Below, in pieces: positions 1 through 7,231 of a stretch of 14,995 bases of DNA. Under the pieces are notes generated by a model, which saw nothing but the letters and a program-made list of their open reading frames with translations, did no database searches and was not told the origin of the DNA. The first letter of the stretch is position 1. Each line of letters begins with the position of its first letter. The position numbers and the translations under genes are program-made. Origin of the DNA: Lachnospiraceae bacterium UBA7729 (lineage in GTDB: Bacteria > Bacillota > Clostridia > Lachnospirales > Lachnospiraceae); assembly GCA_002482005.1 (NCBI GenBank), contig DLFD01000055.1, forward strand, positions 49,212 to 64,206, written 5' to 3'.

Positions 1-220
1 TGAAAGCTCTGGGCTGGCTGTAGGTTAAGGCGAAGAGAAAGTGTAAAATCAACCCTTCCTTCGCTTCTGCAGGGAGAGATCAATTGCCTGAGGCGAAGAG
101 AACCACAGATCCGGGAGTTATCTTCGCCGGAGAGCAGGAAGAAGAGTTGATGTCGGGCGAAGAAAAGAGCAACTTCCAGGAAACTCTTCGCTGAAAGCTC
201 TGGGCTGGCTGTAGCGAAGG
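1..220. repeat. Array of alternating short inverted repeats (GGCGAAGA / TCTTCGCC)
   Basis: No convincing gene is seen in positions 1-272. The motif GCGAAG or its complement CTTCGC occurs seven times, in strict alternation: forward at 30-35, 93-98, 157-162 and 214-219, reverse at 59-64, 122-127 and 186-191. Paired motifs form three hairpins: 30-35/59-64 (6 bp), 92-99/121-128 (8 bp perfect) and 157-163/185-191 (7 bp). Loops are 23, 21 and 21 bases, hairpin-to-hairpin gaps are 27 bases, and the period is 63-64 bases. The array appears to continue left of the window, because the sequence at 1-23 matches what follows the last reverse motif. It could be a REP/BIME-like dispersed element or a transcribed structured RNA; which is unknown. 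Confidence 0.6.
192..214 (+). repeat. 23-bp exact direct repeat (second copy; first at 1-23)
   Basis: Positions 1-23 and 192-214 are identical over 23 bases (beginning tgaaagctctgg and ending ggctgtag). They lie 191 bases apart, about three periods of the array above. The second copy sits between the last reverse motif and the last forward motif, so it occupies a spacer position. Confidence 0.85.
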
Positions 221-263
221 CGCCAGCCTTGAAAAACGGCTGCTGCGATAGTGTCAGTCTCGA

Positions 264-293
264 AAAGAGCTGTCACGAGAGCACCAGCTCTTT
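264..293 (-). terminator. Intrinsic terminator overlapping the amidohydrolase stop codon
   Basis: On the minus strand, AAAGAGCTG (complement of 285-293) pairs with CAGCTCTTT (complement of 264-272), giving a perfect 9-bp stem with a 12-base loop. The 3' arm ends in a run of four T. The stop codon of the amidohydrolase (complement of 273-275) lies in the loop. The stem is only moderately GC-rich and the T-run short, so termination may be incomplete. Confidence 0.6.
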
Positions 294-1394
294 GAACATG
301 TCTGCGGCCGTTTCCAGTATATCGTCGTGGAAGTCATAGCCTTCGCAGTGAAGCGGCACCGCGTCCTCGCCATTGCCTATGTAGAAGATGGCGCCGGGGC
401 ACCGGTGCAGGTACCATCCGAAATCTTCAGATGCCCGCCAGAGCTTTGACATATGTACGACAGGAAGATTCAGATGCTCTGCGCAGGATATGACCTTGCG
501 CAGGGCACCGGAATCATTCCGCGTTTCCGGAAACGGGTCAGAGACTGATATCTGCAGAACGAGGTTGTCTCTTTCCGCAAGCTCTGCCGCCTTCTGCCTG
601 ATCGCCGATTCAAGAAAGTCCAGGTCTGATTCATGTTCCGCACGAAGCGTCATGGAGATCTCTCCCTCGCCCGCCGAGACGCCGAAGTCCTTTGTGCCGA
701 CACGCATGTTGACTACCGTACACAGGGTCATACCCTTGTGAGGGGCAGCAAGAAGGGGGCGGATCGAAGCTTCCAGATCTGCGACAGCGTTGGAAGGGTT
801 GATGCCTTCTTCCGGATAGCTGGCGTGACTGGGCTTCCCAAGAAAATGTACGGTCAGGCCTTTTGATGCGGGCTGGGTCAGGCCGTCGCGGACGACGATA
901 CTGCCCCTGGGGTAGCCGCTCAGGTTGTGGAAGGCATAGATCTCTGAGATGCCAAGCGCCGGAATCAGCTCCGCACACTCCTGACCACCTTTCCCAGTTT
1001 CTTCCGCGTGCTGGAAGATAAGCACGACCGGACGGGAAACCTGCGCTCCGGTCAGCTCTAGGGCAAGACCCGCAAGCGCCGCGCAGTGGCCGTCGTGGCC
1101 GCACTTGTGGCTCACGCCCGGGGTGCGGGAAGCATATGGAAGAGAGATCGTCTCAGGGATCGGGAGAGCATCCATGTCTGCCCGGAAAGCGATGGGAGAC
1201 ATGGAAGATTCCCCATGCGCAGGATCTTTCCGGCAGTAAAACCATTTCCCCCGGTCGAACAGCCGGAAATCAGTCCTTTGGCGGATATATGCCATCAGAC
1301 ATTCTTTCGTATGTGTTTCTTCTCCTGACAGCTCCGCAATCCCGTGCAGGTGGTGCCTGAGCTGAATGATGGCTTCCAGATTTTCTTTTTTCAT
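273..1394 (-). CDS. M20D-family metallo-amidohydrolase (N-acyl-amino-acid / aminoacylase-like)
   Basis: This cytosolic metal-dependent hydrolase of peptidase family M20, subfamily D, would cleave the amide bond of N-acylated amino acids or similar conjugates. It is 373 residues, normal for the family. From the ATG start, residues near 71-79 read RADMDALP. The metal-ligand pattern of the family is visible: C98-G-H100 in the CGHDGH motif, E131-E132 in HAEET, H156 in FHNL, and a C-terminal His in LHCEGYDF. No signal peptide is present. The ATG at 1394 is preferred because AGAAGG lies about 10 bases upstream; an in-frame GTG at 1400 would leave only four bases. The gene is transcribed away from the next gene and seems monocistronic. 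The exact substrate cannot be read from sequence. Confidence 0.9.
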   Translation of the reverse strand: MKKENLEAIIQLRHHLHGIAELSGEETHTKECLMAYIRQRTDFRLFDRGKWFYCRKDPAHGESSMSPIAFRADMDALPIPETISLPYASRTPGVSHKCGHDGHCAALAGLALELTGAQVSRPVVLIFQHAEETGKGGQECAELIPALGISEIYAFHNLSGYPRGSIVVRDGLTQPASKGLTVHFLGKPSHASYPEEGINPSNAVADLEASIRPLLAAPHKGMTLCTVVNMRVGTKDFGVSAGEGEISMTLRAEHESDLDFLESAIRQKAAELAERDNLVLQISVSDPFPETRNDSGALRKVISCAEHLNLPVVHMSKLWRASEDFGWYLHRCPGAIFYIGNGEDAVPLHCEGYDFHDDILETAADMFKELVLS

Positions 1395-1438
1395 CGGCAC
1401 TGTGCCTTCTTTCTACCCATATTTCCTTTCCGGATGCA

Positions 1439-1463
1439 GCCTGCTCCAGCATCTGAAGCAGGC
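1439..1463 (-). other. Hairpin in the untranslated leader of the amidohydrolase
   Basis: GCCTGCT at 1439-1445 and AGCAGGC at 1457-1463 form a 7-bp stem about 45 bases upstream of the amidohydrolase start. It could sit in the 5' leader of that mRNA. No known riboswitch pattern was recognised. Confidence 0.3.
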
Positions 1464-1578
1464 CGCGTCATTATTGTAATGCAAAAGGCAGGAGGAGGAA
1501 AATATCCAATTGTGGAAATGCTGCGGCGGTAGATTTCCGGAATGCCGGGTGATATCATGAATAATGCAAGGTGGAATA

Positions 1579-1610
1579 GATTGCGAAGGCATCAAAGATG
1601 CGAAGCAATC
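1579..1610 (+). other. Two-part hairpin upstream of the small secreted protein gene
   Basis: GATTGC (1579-1584) pairs with GCAATC (1605-1610). Inside it, GCATC (1589-1593) pairs with GATGC (1597-1601) around a three-base AAA loop. The two helices are separated by a purine-rich internal loop (GAAG opposite GAA). It lies 36 bases before the ribosome binding site at 1646-1653, so it would be in the leader if transcription starts upstream. Confidence 0.4.
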
Positions 1611-1662
1611 CGCACCATAAGTTGAGGTCAAGAACTATAGTTCACAAAGGAGGACAGAGTGT

Positions 1663-2100
1663 ATGAAAAAGGTGTTATCGGTAAAGCGGACATTGCTTCT
1701 TCTTGTATTGTTTGTCGTGTTTATGCTGGCTGCTTCTCACAGGGCAGAGGCTGCCGCGAAGTATCCGTTTAAGTATTTCAAGGTCGGCGGGAAGAATATC
1801 GTCCGCAAGATCAATAGAGATTTCTGCCCGGCATATTTTTTTGACGGGGTCTTTGCAATTTCCAATGTCAAGACGCTGAAAAAGGGCGCAAAGGTATCCT
1901 GGAAAATGAATTCGGGCTGGCATGCCAAAGTGTATTACAACTGGTATAAGAAACTGAAGAGCGGCAAGCGTCTCTCGAAGTTCAGGGCCAGCCAGGACTG
2001 CATCGGAATCTATGTATGGAAAGGGAAAAAGGGGAAAAGGAGATCCTACCGCGAACAATATTATGTTGTCCACCGCAACAGTTTTGCTGGTTATGATTAA
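1663..2100 (+). CDS. Small secreted basic protein of unknown function
   Basis: The 145-residue product starts with a clear Sec signal peptide: a basic n-region (MKKVLSVKR), a hydrophobic core at about residues 10-24 and an AEA cleavage motif at 28-30. The mature part of about 115 residues is strongly basic and rich in Lys, Tyr and Trp, with a segment LKKGAKVSWKM near 76-86. Only two cysteines remain after cleavage, so at most one disulfide is possible. I recognise no catalytic motif. The short lysine-rich, beta-prone sequence could be a small wall- or polymer-binding domain, but that is a guess. The start is supported by AAAGGAGG at 1646-1653, nine bases before ATG. It is followed by a large hairpin and then the oxidoreductase, which has its own promoter. 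Confidence 0.75.
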   Translation: MKKVLSVKRTLLLLVLFVVFMLAASHRAEAAAKYPFKYFKVGGKNIVRKINRDFCPAYFFDGVFAISNVKTLKKGAKVSWKMNSGWHAKVYYNWYKKLKSGKRLSKFRASQDCIGIYVWKGKKGKRRSYREQYYVVHRNSFAGYD

Positions 2101-2121
2101 GGATGGTGCAAGTGCCGGAAA

Positions 2122-2160
2122 CCGCCCGCCGTGTGTGCCCCGGCACATATGGCCGGGCGG
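2122..2160 (+). terminator. Large GC-rich hairpin after the small secreted protein gene
   Basis: CCGCCCG (2122-2128) pairs with CGGGCGG (2154-2160). Inside, TGTGCC and GGCACA pair around a two-base CC loop. The result is a long stem with small bulges. There is no T-run after it, so it is not a textbook intrinsic terminator; it may stabilise the upstream mRNA 3' end or reduce read-through. Confidence 0.45.
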
Positions 2161-2273
2161 ACCGTCATCCGGAAAAAGTTCATTAATGCGAACATTAGTT
2201 ATTAAAAAGCAACTCAAGTTTGGCAAAAAATCACAAGACTGCTCAGCGGAAAAAACATAAAATAGTGAAAATT

Positions 2274-2287
2274 CACGAAGCTTCGTG
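2274..2287. promoter_or_regulatory. Perfect 14-bp palindrome (possible operator) over the -35 of the oxidoreductase promoter
   Basis: CACGAAGCTTCGTG at 2274-2287 is a perfect palindrome whose last two bases are the first two of the proposed -35 element. This placement is typical of a repressor operator. It does not resemble the Rex consensus (TTGTTAA...TTAACAA). The regulator is unknown. Confidence 0.4.
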
Positions 2288-2314
2288 GACATTACGCCGC
2301 CTGAGTGATATGAT
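2286..2314 (+). promoter_or_regulatory. Sigma-A type promoter of the pyruvate:ferredoxin oxidoreductase gene
   Basis: TGGACA at 2286-2291 and TATGAT at 2309-2314 are separated by 17 bases, each one base from consensus. Transcription would start near 2320 and give a leader of about 80 bases before the ATG at 2400. The strong AAGGAGG at 2385-2391 fits high expression. Confidence 0.65.
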
Positions 2315-2399
2315 AGTTACGAAATTCTGGGCATAGGATGGAAGATAAATTTGTTCCATCTGTCGCTATAGAACGAACTTCAAGAAGGAGGAACTACTA

Positions 2400-5300
2400 A
2401 TGGCAAGACAAATGAAGACCATGGATGGTAATCAGGCTGCCGCATATGCATCCTATGCATTTACCGATGTAGCAGCTATGTACCCGATTACCCCGTCATC
2501 CGTTATGCCGGAGCATACCGATGAATGGGCGACCCAGGGTATGAAGAACATCTTTGGCCAGACCGTCAAGATCACTGAGATGCAGTCTGAGGCAGGCGCT
2601 TCGGGTGCAGTCCACGGTTCCCTTGCAGCAGGTGCACTTACCACAACCTACACCGCTTCCCAGGGACTTCTGCTTATGATCCCGAACCTATACAAGATCG
2701 CTGGTGAGAGACTTCCGGGTGTATTTGATGTATCTGCCCGCGCAATCGCTTCCCATGCACTTTCCATCTTCGGTGACCATTCCGATGTTTATGCATGTCG
2801 TCAGACCGGCGCCTGTATGCTCTGCGAATCTTCCGTACAGGAGGTCATGGACCTTACTCCGGTAGCACATCTCTCAGCAATCGAGGGACGCCTTCCGTTC
2901 ATCAACTTCTTCGATGGATTCCGTACTTCTCACGAGATCCAGAAGATCGAGCAGTGGGATTTCGAAGACCTGAAGGAGATGTTCAACTTTGAAGCTCTTC
3001 AGGCTTGGAGAGATCAGGCTCTTAACCCGAATCACCCGGTTGAGAGAGGATCCGCTCAGAACCCGGATATCTTCTTCCAGGTACGCGAAGCAATCAACCC
3101 GTACTACGATGATATGCCGGCGATCGTCCAGAAGTACATGGACAAGGTCAACGCTAAGATCGGAACCAACTACAAGCTGTTCAACTACTACGGAGCTCCG
3201 GATGCAGAGCACATCATCATCGCTATGGGCTCTGTCAACGATACCATCGAGGAGACCGTTGATTACCTGAACGCTCAGGGCGCTAAGGTCGGTGTCGTCA
3301 AGGTTCGTCTGTATCGTCCGTTCAGCGCTAAGGCACTCATCGAAGCGATCCCGGATACCGTAAAGGTTATCTCCGTACTCGACAGAACCAAGGAGCCAGG
3401 ATCTCTTGGCGAGCCGCTGTATCTGGATGTTGTTGCAGCTCTCAGAGATTCCAAGTTCAAGGATGTTGAGATCCTTACCGGCCGTTACGGACTTGGCAGC
3501 AAGGATACCACCCCGGCTCAGATCATCGCTGTTTACAAGAACACCGAGAAGAAGAGATTCACGATCGGTATCGTTGATGATGTCACCGGTCTCTCCCTTG
3601 AGGAAGGCCCGGCAGTTGTCACGACTCCTGAGGGAACCATCAACTGCAAGTTCTGGGGACTTGGCGCAGATGGTACCGTCGGTGCAAACAAGAACTCCAT
3701 CAAGATCATCGGTGATAACACCGATATGTATGCTCAGGCATACTTTGATTACGACTCCAAGAAGTCCGGCGGTGTCACCATGTCTCACCTCCGCTTCGGC
3801 AAGAAGCCGATCAAGTCTACCTACCTCATTCACCAGGCTAACTTCGTTGCATGCCACAAGCCGGCATACATCCGCAAGTTCAACATGGTCCAGGAGCTGG
3901 TTGACGGCGGTACCTTCCTGCTGAACTGCGCTTGGTCCGATGAGGAACTCGAGAAGGAGCTTCCGGGACAGGTAAAGGCTTACATCGCTAAGCATCATAT
4001 CAAGCTATACACCATCGATGGTGTCAAGATCGGTATCGAAGTCGGCATGGGTCCGACCCGTATCAACACCATCCTTCAGTCCGCATTCTTCAAGCTGGCT
4101 GCAATCATCCCGGAGGAGAGAGCGATCGAGCTCATGAAGGCTGCTGCAAAGGCAACCTACGGCCGCAAGGGCGAAGATGTCGTCAAGAAGAACTGGGCTG
4201 CTATCGATGAAGGTGCTAAGCAGGTCCACGAAGTAAAGGTTCCGGCATCCTGGGCTGACTGCGAGGATGAAGGACTTGACTTCAAGAAGGCTACCGAAGG
4301 CCGTCAGGAAGTTGTCGACTTCGTCAACAACATCCAGCTCGCTGTCTCCGCACAGGAAGGCAACAAGCTTCCGGTTTCCGCATTCAAGGAATATGTCGAT
4401 GGTACTACACCGTCCGGTGCAGCTGCTTATGAGAAGCGTGGTATCGCTGTTATGGTTCCGGTATGGAATCCTGACAACTGCATCCAGTGCGCTCGCTGCT
4501 CTTATGTCTGCCCGCACGCTGTCATCCGTCCGTTCGCTCTGAACGCTGATGAAGCAGCAGCTCTTCCGGAGACTCAGAAGACTCTGCCGATGATGGGCAT
4601 GAAGGATTACAAGTGGGCGATCGGAGTATCCGCTTACGACTGCACAGGCTGCGGAAGCTGCGCTAACGTATGCCCGGGCAAGAAGGGTGAGAAGGCGCTG
4701 GTCATGATGCCGTTCGCTGAGCATGAGGATGAGCAGCCTGGATTCGACTACATGGTCAAGCTCGATCCGAAGCAGGACGTCATCGACAAGTTCAAGGAAA
4801 ACACCGTCAAGGGATCTCAGTTCAAGCAGCCGCTGCTTGAGTTCTCGGGTGCCTGCGGCGGATGCGGTGAGACTCCGTACGCTAAGCTGGTTACTCAGCT
4901 GTTCGGCGACAGGATGTACATCGCTAATGCAACCGGATGCTCCTCTATCTGGGGCAACTCTTCACCGTCTACTCCTTACACCGTCAACAAGCAGGGACAT
5001 GGCCCGGCATGGTCCAACTCTCTGTTCGAGGATGCGGCTGAGTTCGGATTTGGTATGTTCCTTGCAGCTGATGCAGCAAGAAAGAGCCTGAAGGACAAGG
5101 TCGAAGCTATGATGGCTGAGGGCAAGATCGCTGCGGAAGGCCAGGCTTGGCTGGATACTTACCTTGATGGCAAGACCAACGGACCGGCTACCGATGCACT
5201 GGTCAAGGCTCTTGAAGCTGACGGAAGCGCTGAGGCTAAGGAAATCCTGAAGAACAAGGATTACCTCGCTAAGAAGTCCAACTGGATCTTCGGCGGTGAT

Positions 5301-5942
5301 GGATGGTCCTATGATATCGGATTCGGCGGCGTCGATCATGTTCTTGCTTCCGGCAAGGATATCAACATCTGCGTCTTCGATACCGAGGTTTACTCCAACA
5401 CAGGCGGACAGTCCTCCAAGGCTACCCCGACCGGTGCAGTCGCTCAGTTCGCTGCAGCTGGCAAGGAGACCAAGAAGAAGGATCTGGCTTCCATGATGAT
5501 GAGCTACGGCTATGTATATGTCGCTCAGGTCGCTATGGGCGCTGACTTCAATCAGTGCGTAAAGGCATTCTCTGAGGCTGAGGCATATCACGGACCGTCC
5601 ATCGTCCTCTGCTATGCACCGTGCATCAACCACGGTATCAAGAAGGGCATGGCTAAGGCTCAGACCGAGGAAGAGCTGGCTGTTAAGTCCGGATACTGGC
5701 ATCTGTTCCGTTACAATCCGGATCTCAAGAAGGAAGGCAAGCCTGCATTCATTCTTGATTCCAAGGCTCCGACAGATGACTACAAGGAGTTCCTGAACGG
5801 CGAGGTCCGTTACAACTCCCTGAAGAGATCGAATCCGGAACGTGCTGCAAGGCTCTGGGATAAGTCCGAGGCAGAGGCTAAGGAGCGTTATGCATATCTG
5901 CAGAGACTCATCAAGCTCTACAGCCCGGAAGACGCTGAGTAA
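2400..5942 (+). CDS. nifJ: Pyruvate:ferredoxin (flavodoxin) oxidoreductase, single-chain form
   Basis: This enzyme oxidises pyruvate with CoA to acetyl-CoA and CO2, passing electrons to ferredoxin or flavodoxin. It is cytosolic, uses thiamine diphosphate (TPP) and three [4Fe-4S] clusters, and is central to clostridial fermentation. All parts are seen in order: the pyruvate-binding YPITPSS at 28-34; the ferredoxin-like domain with CIQCARCSYVCP from C694 and CTGCGSCANVCP from C748; the proximal-cluster ligands C819, C822, C847 and C1075, with spacing close to the Desulfovibrio africanus enzyme; and the TPP motif GDGW (D967) ending in VYSNTGGQSS. At 1180 residues it is complete and lacks the C-terminal extension of the Desulfovibrio enzyme. 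Codon choice is strongly biased, as in highly expressed genes. The start has AAGGAGG at 2385-2391. It is monocistronic, with its own promoter and terminator. Confidence 0.98.
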   Translation: MARQMKTMDGNQAAAYASYAFTDVAAMYPITPSSVMPEHTDEWATQGMKNIFGQTVKITEMQSEAGASGAVHGSLAAGALTTTYTASQGLLLMIPNLYKIAGERLPGVFDVSARAIASHALSIFGDHSDVYACRQTGACMLCESSVQEVMDLTPVAHLSAIEGRLPFINFFDGFRTSHEIQKIEQWDFEDLKEMFNFEALQAWRDQALNPNHPVERGSAQNPDIFFQVREAINPYYDDMPAIVQKYMDKVNAKIGTNYKLFNYYGAPDAEHIIIAMGSVNDTIEETVDYLNAQGAKVGVVKVRLYRPFSAKALIEAIPDTVKVISVLDRTKEPGSLGEPLYLDVVAALRDSKFKDVEILTGRYGLGSKDTTPAQIIAVYKNTEKKRFTIGIVDDVTGLSLEEGPAVVTTPEGTINCKFWGLGADGTVGANKNSIKIIGDNTDMYAQAYFDYDSKKSGGVTMSHLRFGKKPIKSTYLIHQANFVACHKPAYIRKFNMVQELVDGGTFLLNCAWSDEELEKELPGQVKAYIAKHHIKLYTIDGVKIGIEVGMGPTRINTILQSAFFKLAAIIPEERAIELMKAAAKATYGRKGEDVVKKNWAAIDEGAKQVHEVKVPASWADCEDEGLDFKKATEGRQEVVDFVNNIQLAVSAQEGNKLPVSAFKEYVDGTTPSGAAAYEKRGIAVMVPVWNPDNCIQCARCSYVCPHAVIRPFALNADEAAALPETQKTLPMMGMKDYKWAIGVSAYDCTGCGSCANVCPGKKGEKALVMMPFAEHEDEQPGFDYMVKLDPKQDVIDKFKENTVKGSQFKQPLLEFSGACGGCGETPYAKLVTQLFGDRMYIANATGCSSIWGNSSPSTPYTVNKQGHGPAWSNSLFEDAAEFGFGMFLAADAARKSLKDKVEAMMAEGKIAAEGQAWLDTYLDGKTNGPATDALVKALEADGSAEAKEILKNKDYLAKKSNWIFGGDGWSYDIGFGGVDHVLASGKDINICVFDTEVYSNTGGQSSKATPTGAVAQFAAAGKETKKKDLASMMMSYGYVYVAQVAMGADFNQCVKAFSEAEAYHGPSIVLCYAPCINHGIKKGMAKAQTEEELAVKSGYWHLFRYNPDLKKEGKPAFILDSKAPTDDYKEFLNGEVRYNSLKRSNPERAARLWDKSEAEAKERYAYLQRLIKLYSPEDAE

Positions 5943-5967
5943 TTTCAGTGATCACAATTGAAAGTGT

Positions 5968-5995
5968 CCCCGGAGAGGCGTAAACCTCTCCGGGG
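5968..5995 (+). other. Perfect 11-bp hairpin downstream of the oxidoreductase
   Basis: CCCCGGAGAGG (5968-5978) and CCTCTCCGGGG (5985-5995) form a very stable stem with a six-base loop. No T-run follows it. It lies just before the true terminator and probably protects the mRNA 3' end or helps termination. Confidence 0.7.
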
Positions 5996-6000
5996 AAAAG

Positions 6001-6032
6001 GAAGCCTGGACGACAGCCTGGGCTTCTTTTTT
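6001..6032 (+). terminator. Intrinsic terminator of the oxidoreductase gene
   Basis: GAAGCC (6001-6006) pairs with GGCTTC (6021-6026), extended by two wobble pairs and one G-C pair, and is followed directly by six T (6027-6032). This is a classical rho-independent terminator. Confidence 0.85.
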
Positions 6033-6102
6033 ATCTCTGAGCATGCGGACAGGGGGCCTGCGGAAGCCTTTGTGTATATTCGGGTCAATATCGATGATTT
6101 AG

Positions 6103-6133
6103 TTGGATGTTCACCATCTGCCAGTGGTATAGT
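6103..6133 (+). promoter_or_regulatory. Extended -10 promoter for the secreted protein gene
   Basis: TTGGAT at 6103-6108 and TATAGT at 6128-6133 are 19 bases apart. A TG at 6125-6126 makes an extended -10, which tolerates the long spacer. Transcription would start near 6140 and include the 27-bp repeats in the leader. Confidence 0.45.
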
Positions 6134-6142
6134 TAAAGAGGG

Positions 6143-6226
6143 ATGAACACAGAAGAAGCGCCAATGCCGTCACGGCAGGAAAAGTCACCAATGCTGTCGC
6201 GGCAGAAAAAGTCGCCAAATCTTTGA
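6143..6226 (+). CDS. Possible leader peptide of 27 residues made of 9-residue repeats
   Basis: An ATG at 6143 opens a 27-codon frame ending TGA at 6226. The product contains PMPSRQEKS followed by PMLSRQKKS and a shortened third unit, because the 27-bp repeat equals nine codons. The only purine-rich stretch (AGAGGG) touches the ATG, which is too close for a normal ribosome binding site. The proposed transcription start is within a few bases, so only leaderless translation would work. It may well not be translated. Confidence 0.2.
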   Translation: MNTEEAPMPSRQEKSPMLSRQKKSPNL

Positions 6227-6235
6227 CGACAAAAA
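6157..6235 (+). repeat. Three imperfect 26-27 bp tandem repeats in the leader of the secreted protein gene
   Basis: Units at about 6157-6182, 6183-6209 and 6210-6235 share the pattern agYcRccaatgcYgtcRcggcagRaaaa, with the third more diverged. Positions 6174-6192 also match 6404-6422, inside the downstream gene just after its signal-peptide region, in 18 of 19 bases allowing one gap. The leader repeats may therefore derive from the gene itself. Confidence 0.7.
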
Positions 6236-6271
6236 AGGATTCTGTGAAATATCATCAGGGAGGGAACAAAT

Positions 6272-7231
6272 ATGAGGTCTGCATGCTTTGGGAAAAGAGA
6301 ACAATCCGGTATCCGCAAGCCTGGGTCGTGGATTTGGATTTTTGGGATGGTCATGGTTTTTATGTTCACGTGCCTTCTGCCGGCAGGAAGAGCAGAAGCA
6401 AGGGGCAGAAAAGTCACCAATCCGAATGAAGTCTTACTGATCGGGGACAGTGACCGCGGCTCCTGGACATTTCAGAAATACGATGTCACCGGGGATGGAA
6501 GGGCCGATAAACTCCAGATCATCTGTCAGAGAAAGAACCGATATTCTTTTAACGGTTTCCTTATAAAGATCAACGGAAAGAAAGCATTCCAGTTTCCACA
6601 GTCTATGAAGAAGAAGGAACGCCCTCAGGGTACGGAATTCTGGACGATTTCGGTAAAGCTGCTGACGCTGAGAAACAAAAAGCCGTTTCTCTTCATCAAC
6701 ACAGAGTCTGTGAGACCATCTGGGCCGCTAAGAGGGATCTTCCAGTACAGACATGGCAAACTGAAGTGTATCTTCAACCTCATGACATTCCTGAACCCGA
6801 AGTACATGGGTTACTGTTACCCGAACGCTGCCCATGTCTCTGGAAACACGATCAGGCTAAAGCTCTGGTCATACTGCTATGATATTGCAGGATTCGAGTC
6901 CAACATCAGACTGAAGTACAGCAATGGTACCTTGAAGCCGTCCACCCGAAAGGCTCGCCTTGGCCCGTCAGAGATTTTTGATCATGCTTCAAAGCTGATC
7001 AGAGATGTAACGCTTTACTGGACGGCGACATCCCGTGTCGTTAAAAAAAAGCTGAAAAAGGGAAGTAATGCGTGGCTGAGCCACATCTATTTCAGCCCGA
7101 CCAAGGTTCGTTTTAAGGTCTGCTACATGGAAAAGGGGAGTCTGTACATTAAGTCCGGATGGTGCAATGCTGCCTGGACAAAGAATTCGAGACAGCCGCT
7201 GCTTCTGACTGGTCTCCAGTACTCGAATTAA
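6272..7231 (+). CDS. Secreted protein of unknown function with an EF-hand-like loop
   Basis: The product is 319 residues. A long basic N-terminus (1-18) precedes a hydrophobic segment at about 20-36 and an AEA motif near 41-43, consistent with a Sec signal peptide and cleavage around residue 43. Shortly after comes DVTGDGRADKLQI, with D71, T73, D75 and D79 in the spacing of an EF-hand/dockerin-type calcium loop; such loops are common in clostridial secreted proteins. The rest is basic and rich in aromatic residues, with several cysteines, and I recognise no catalytic motif. The start has AGGGAGGG at 6257-6264. The gene has its own promoter and is followed by hairpins, so it is probably monocistronic. 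It may be a surface or wall-associated protein. Its family is unknown to me. Confidence 0.8.
   Translation: MRSACFGKREQSGIRKPGSWIWIFGMVMVFMFTCLLPAGRAEARGRKVTNPNEVLLIGDSDRGSWTFQKYDVTGDGRADKLQIICQRKNRYSFNGFLIKINGKKAFQFPQSMKKKERPQGTEFWTISVKLLTLRNKKPFLFINTESVRPSGPLRGIFQYRHGKLKCIFNLMTFLNPKYMGYCYPNAAHVSGNTIRLKLWSYCYDIAGFESNIRLKYSNGTLKPSTRKARLGPSEIFDHASKLIRDVTLYWTATSRVVKKKLKKGSNAWLSHIYFSPTKVRFKVCYMEKGSLYIKSGWCNAAWTKNSRQPLLLTGLQYSN

Noticed and set aside
25..120. Integron attC site suggested by a GTTAAGG near the start
   Set aside because: The core does not follow GTTRRRY and no matching inverse core or integrase is present.
1..220. CRISPR array
   Set aside because: The repeated motif is only 6-8 bp and alternates in orientation, and there are no cas genes.
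1..230. Possible coding region on the minus strand, which is open through most of 1-240
   Set aside because: The translation is low-complexity and driven by the repeated CTTCGC motifs. It has no start with a ribosome site and no recognisable domain.
2286..2314. Rex operator at the oxidoreductase promoter
   Set aside because: The palindrome CACGAAGCTTCGTG does not fit the Rex consensus.
2874..3998. Long minus-strand open frame opposite the oxidoreductase
   Set aside because: It is a shadow of the biased codon use of the pyruvate:ferredoxin oxidoreductase gene, which is certain.
4962..5702. Second long minus-strand open frame opposite the oxidoreductase
   Set aside because: Same reason: mirror of the highly biased plus-strand gene, with no family resemblance.
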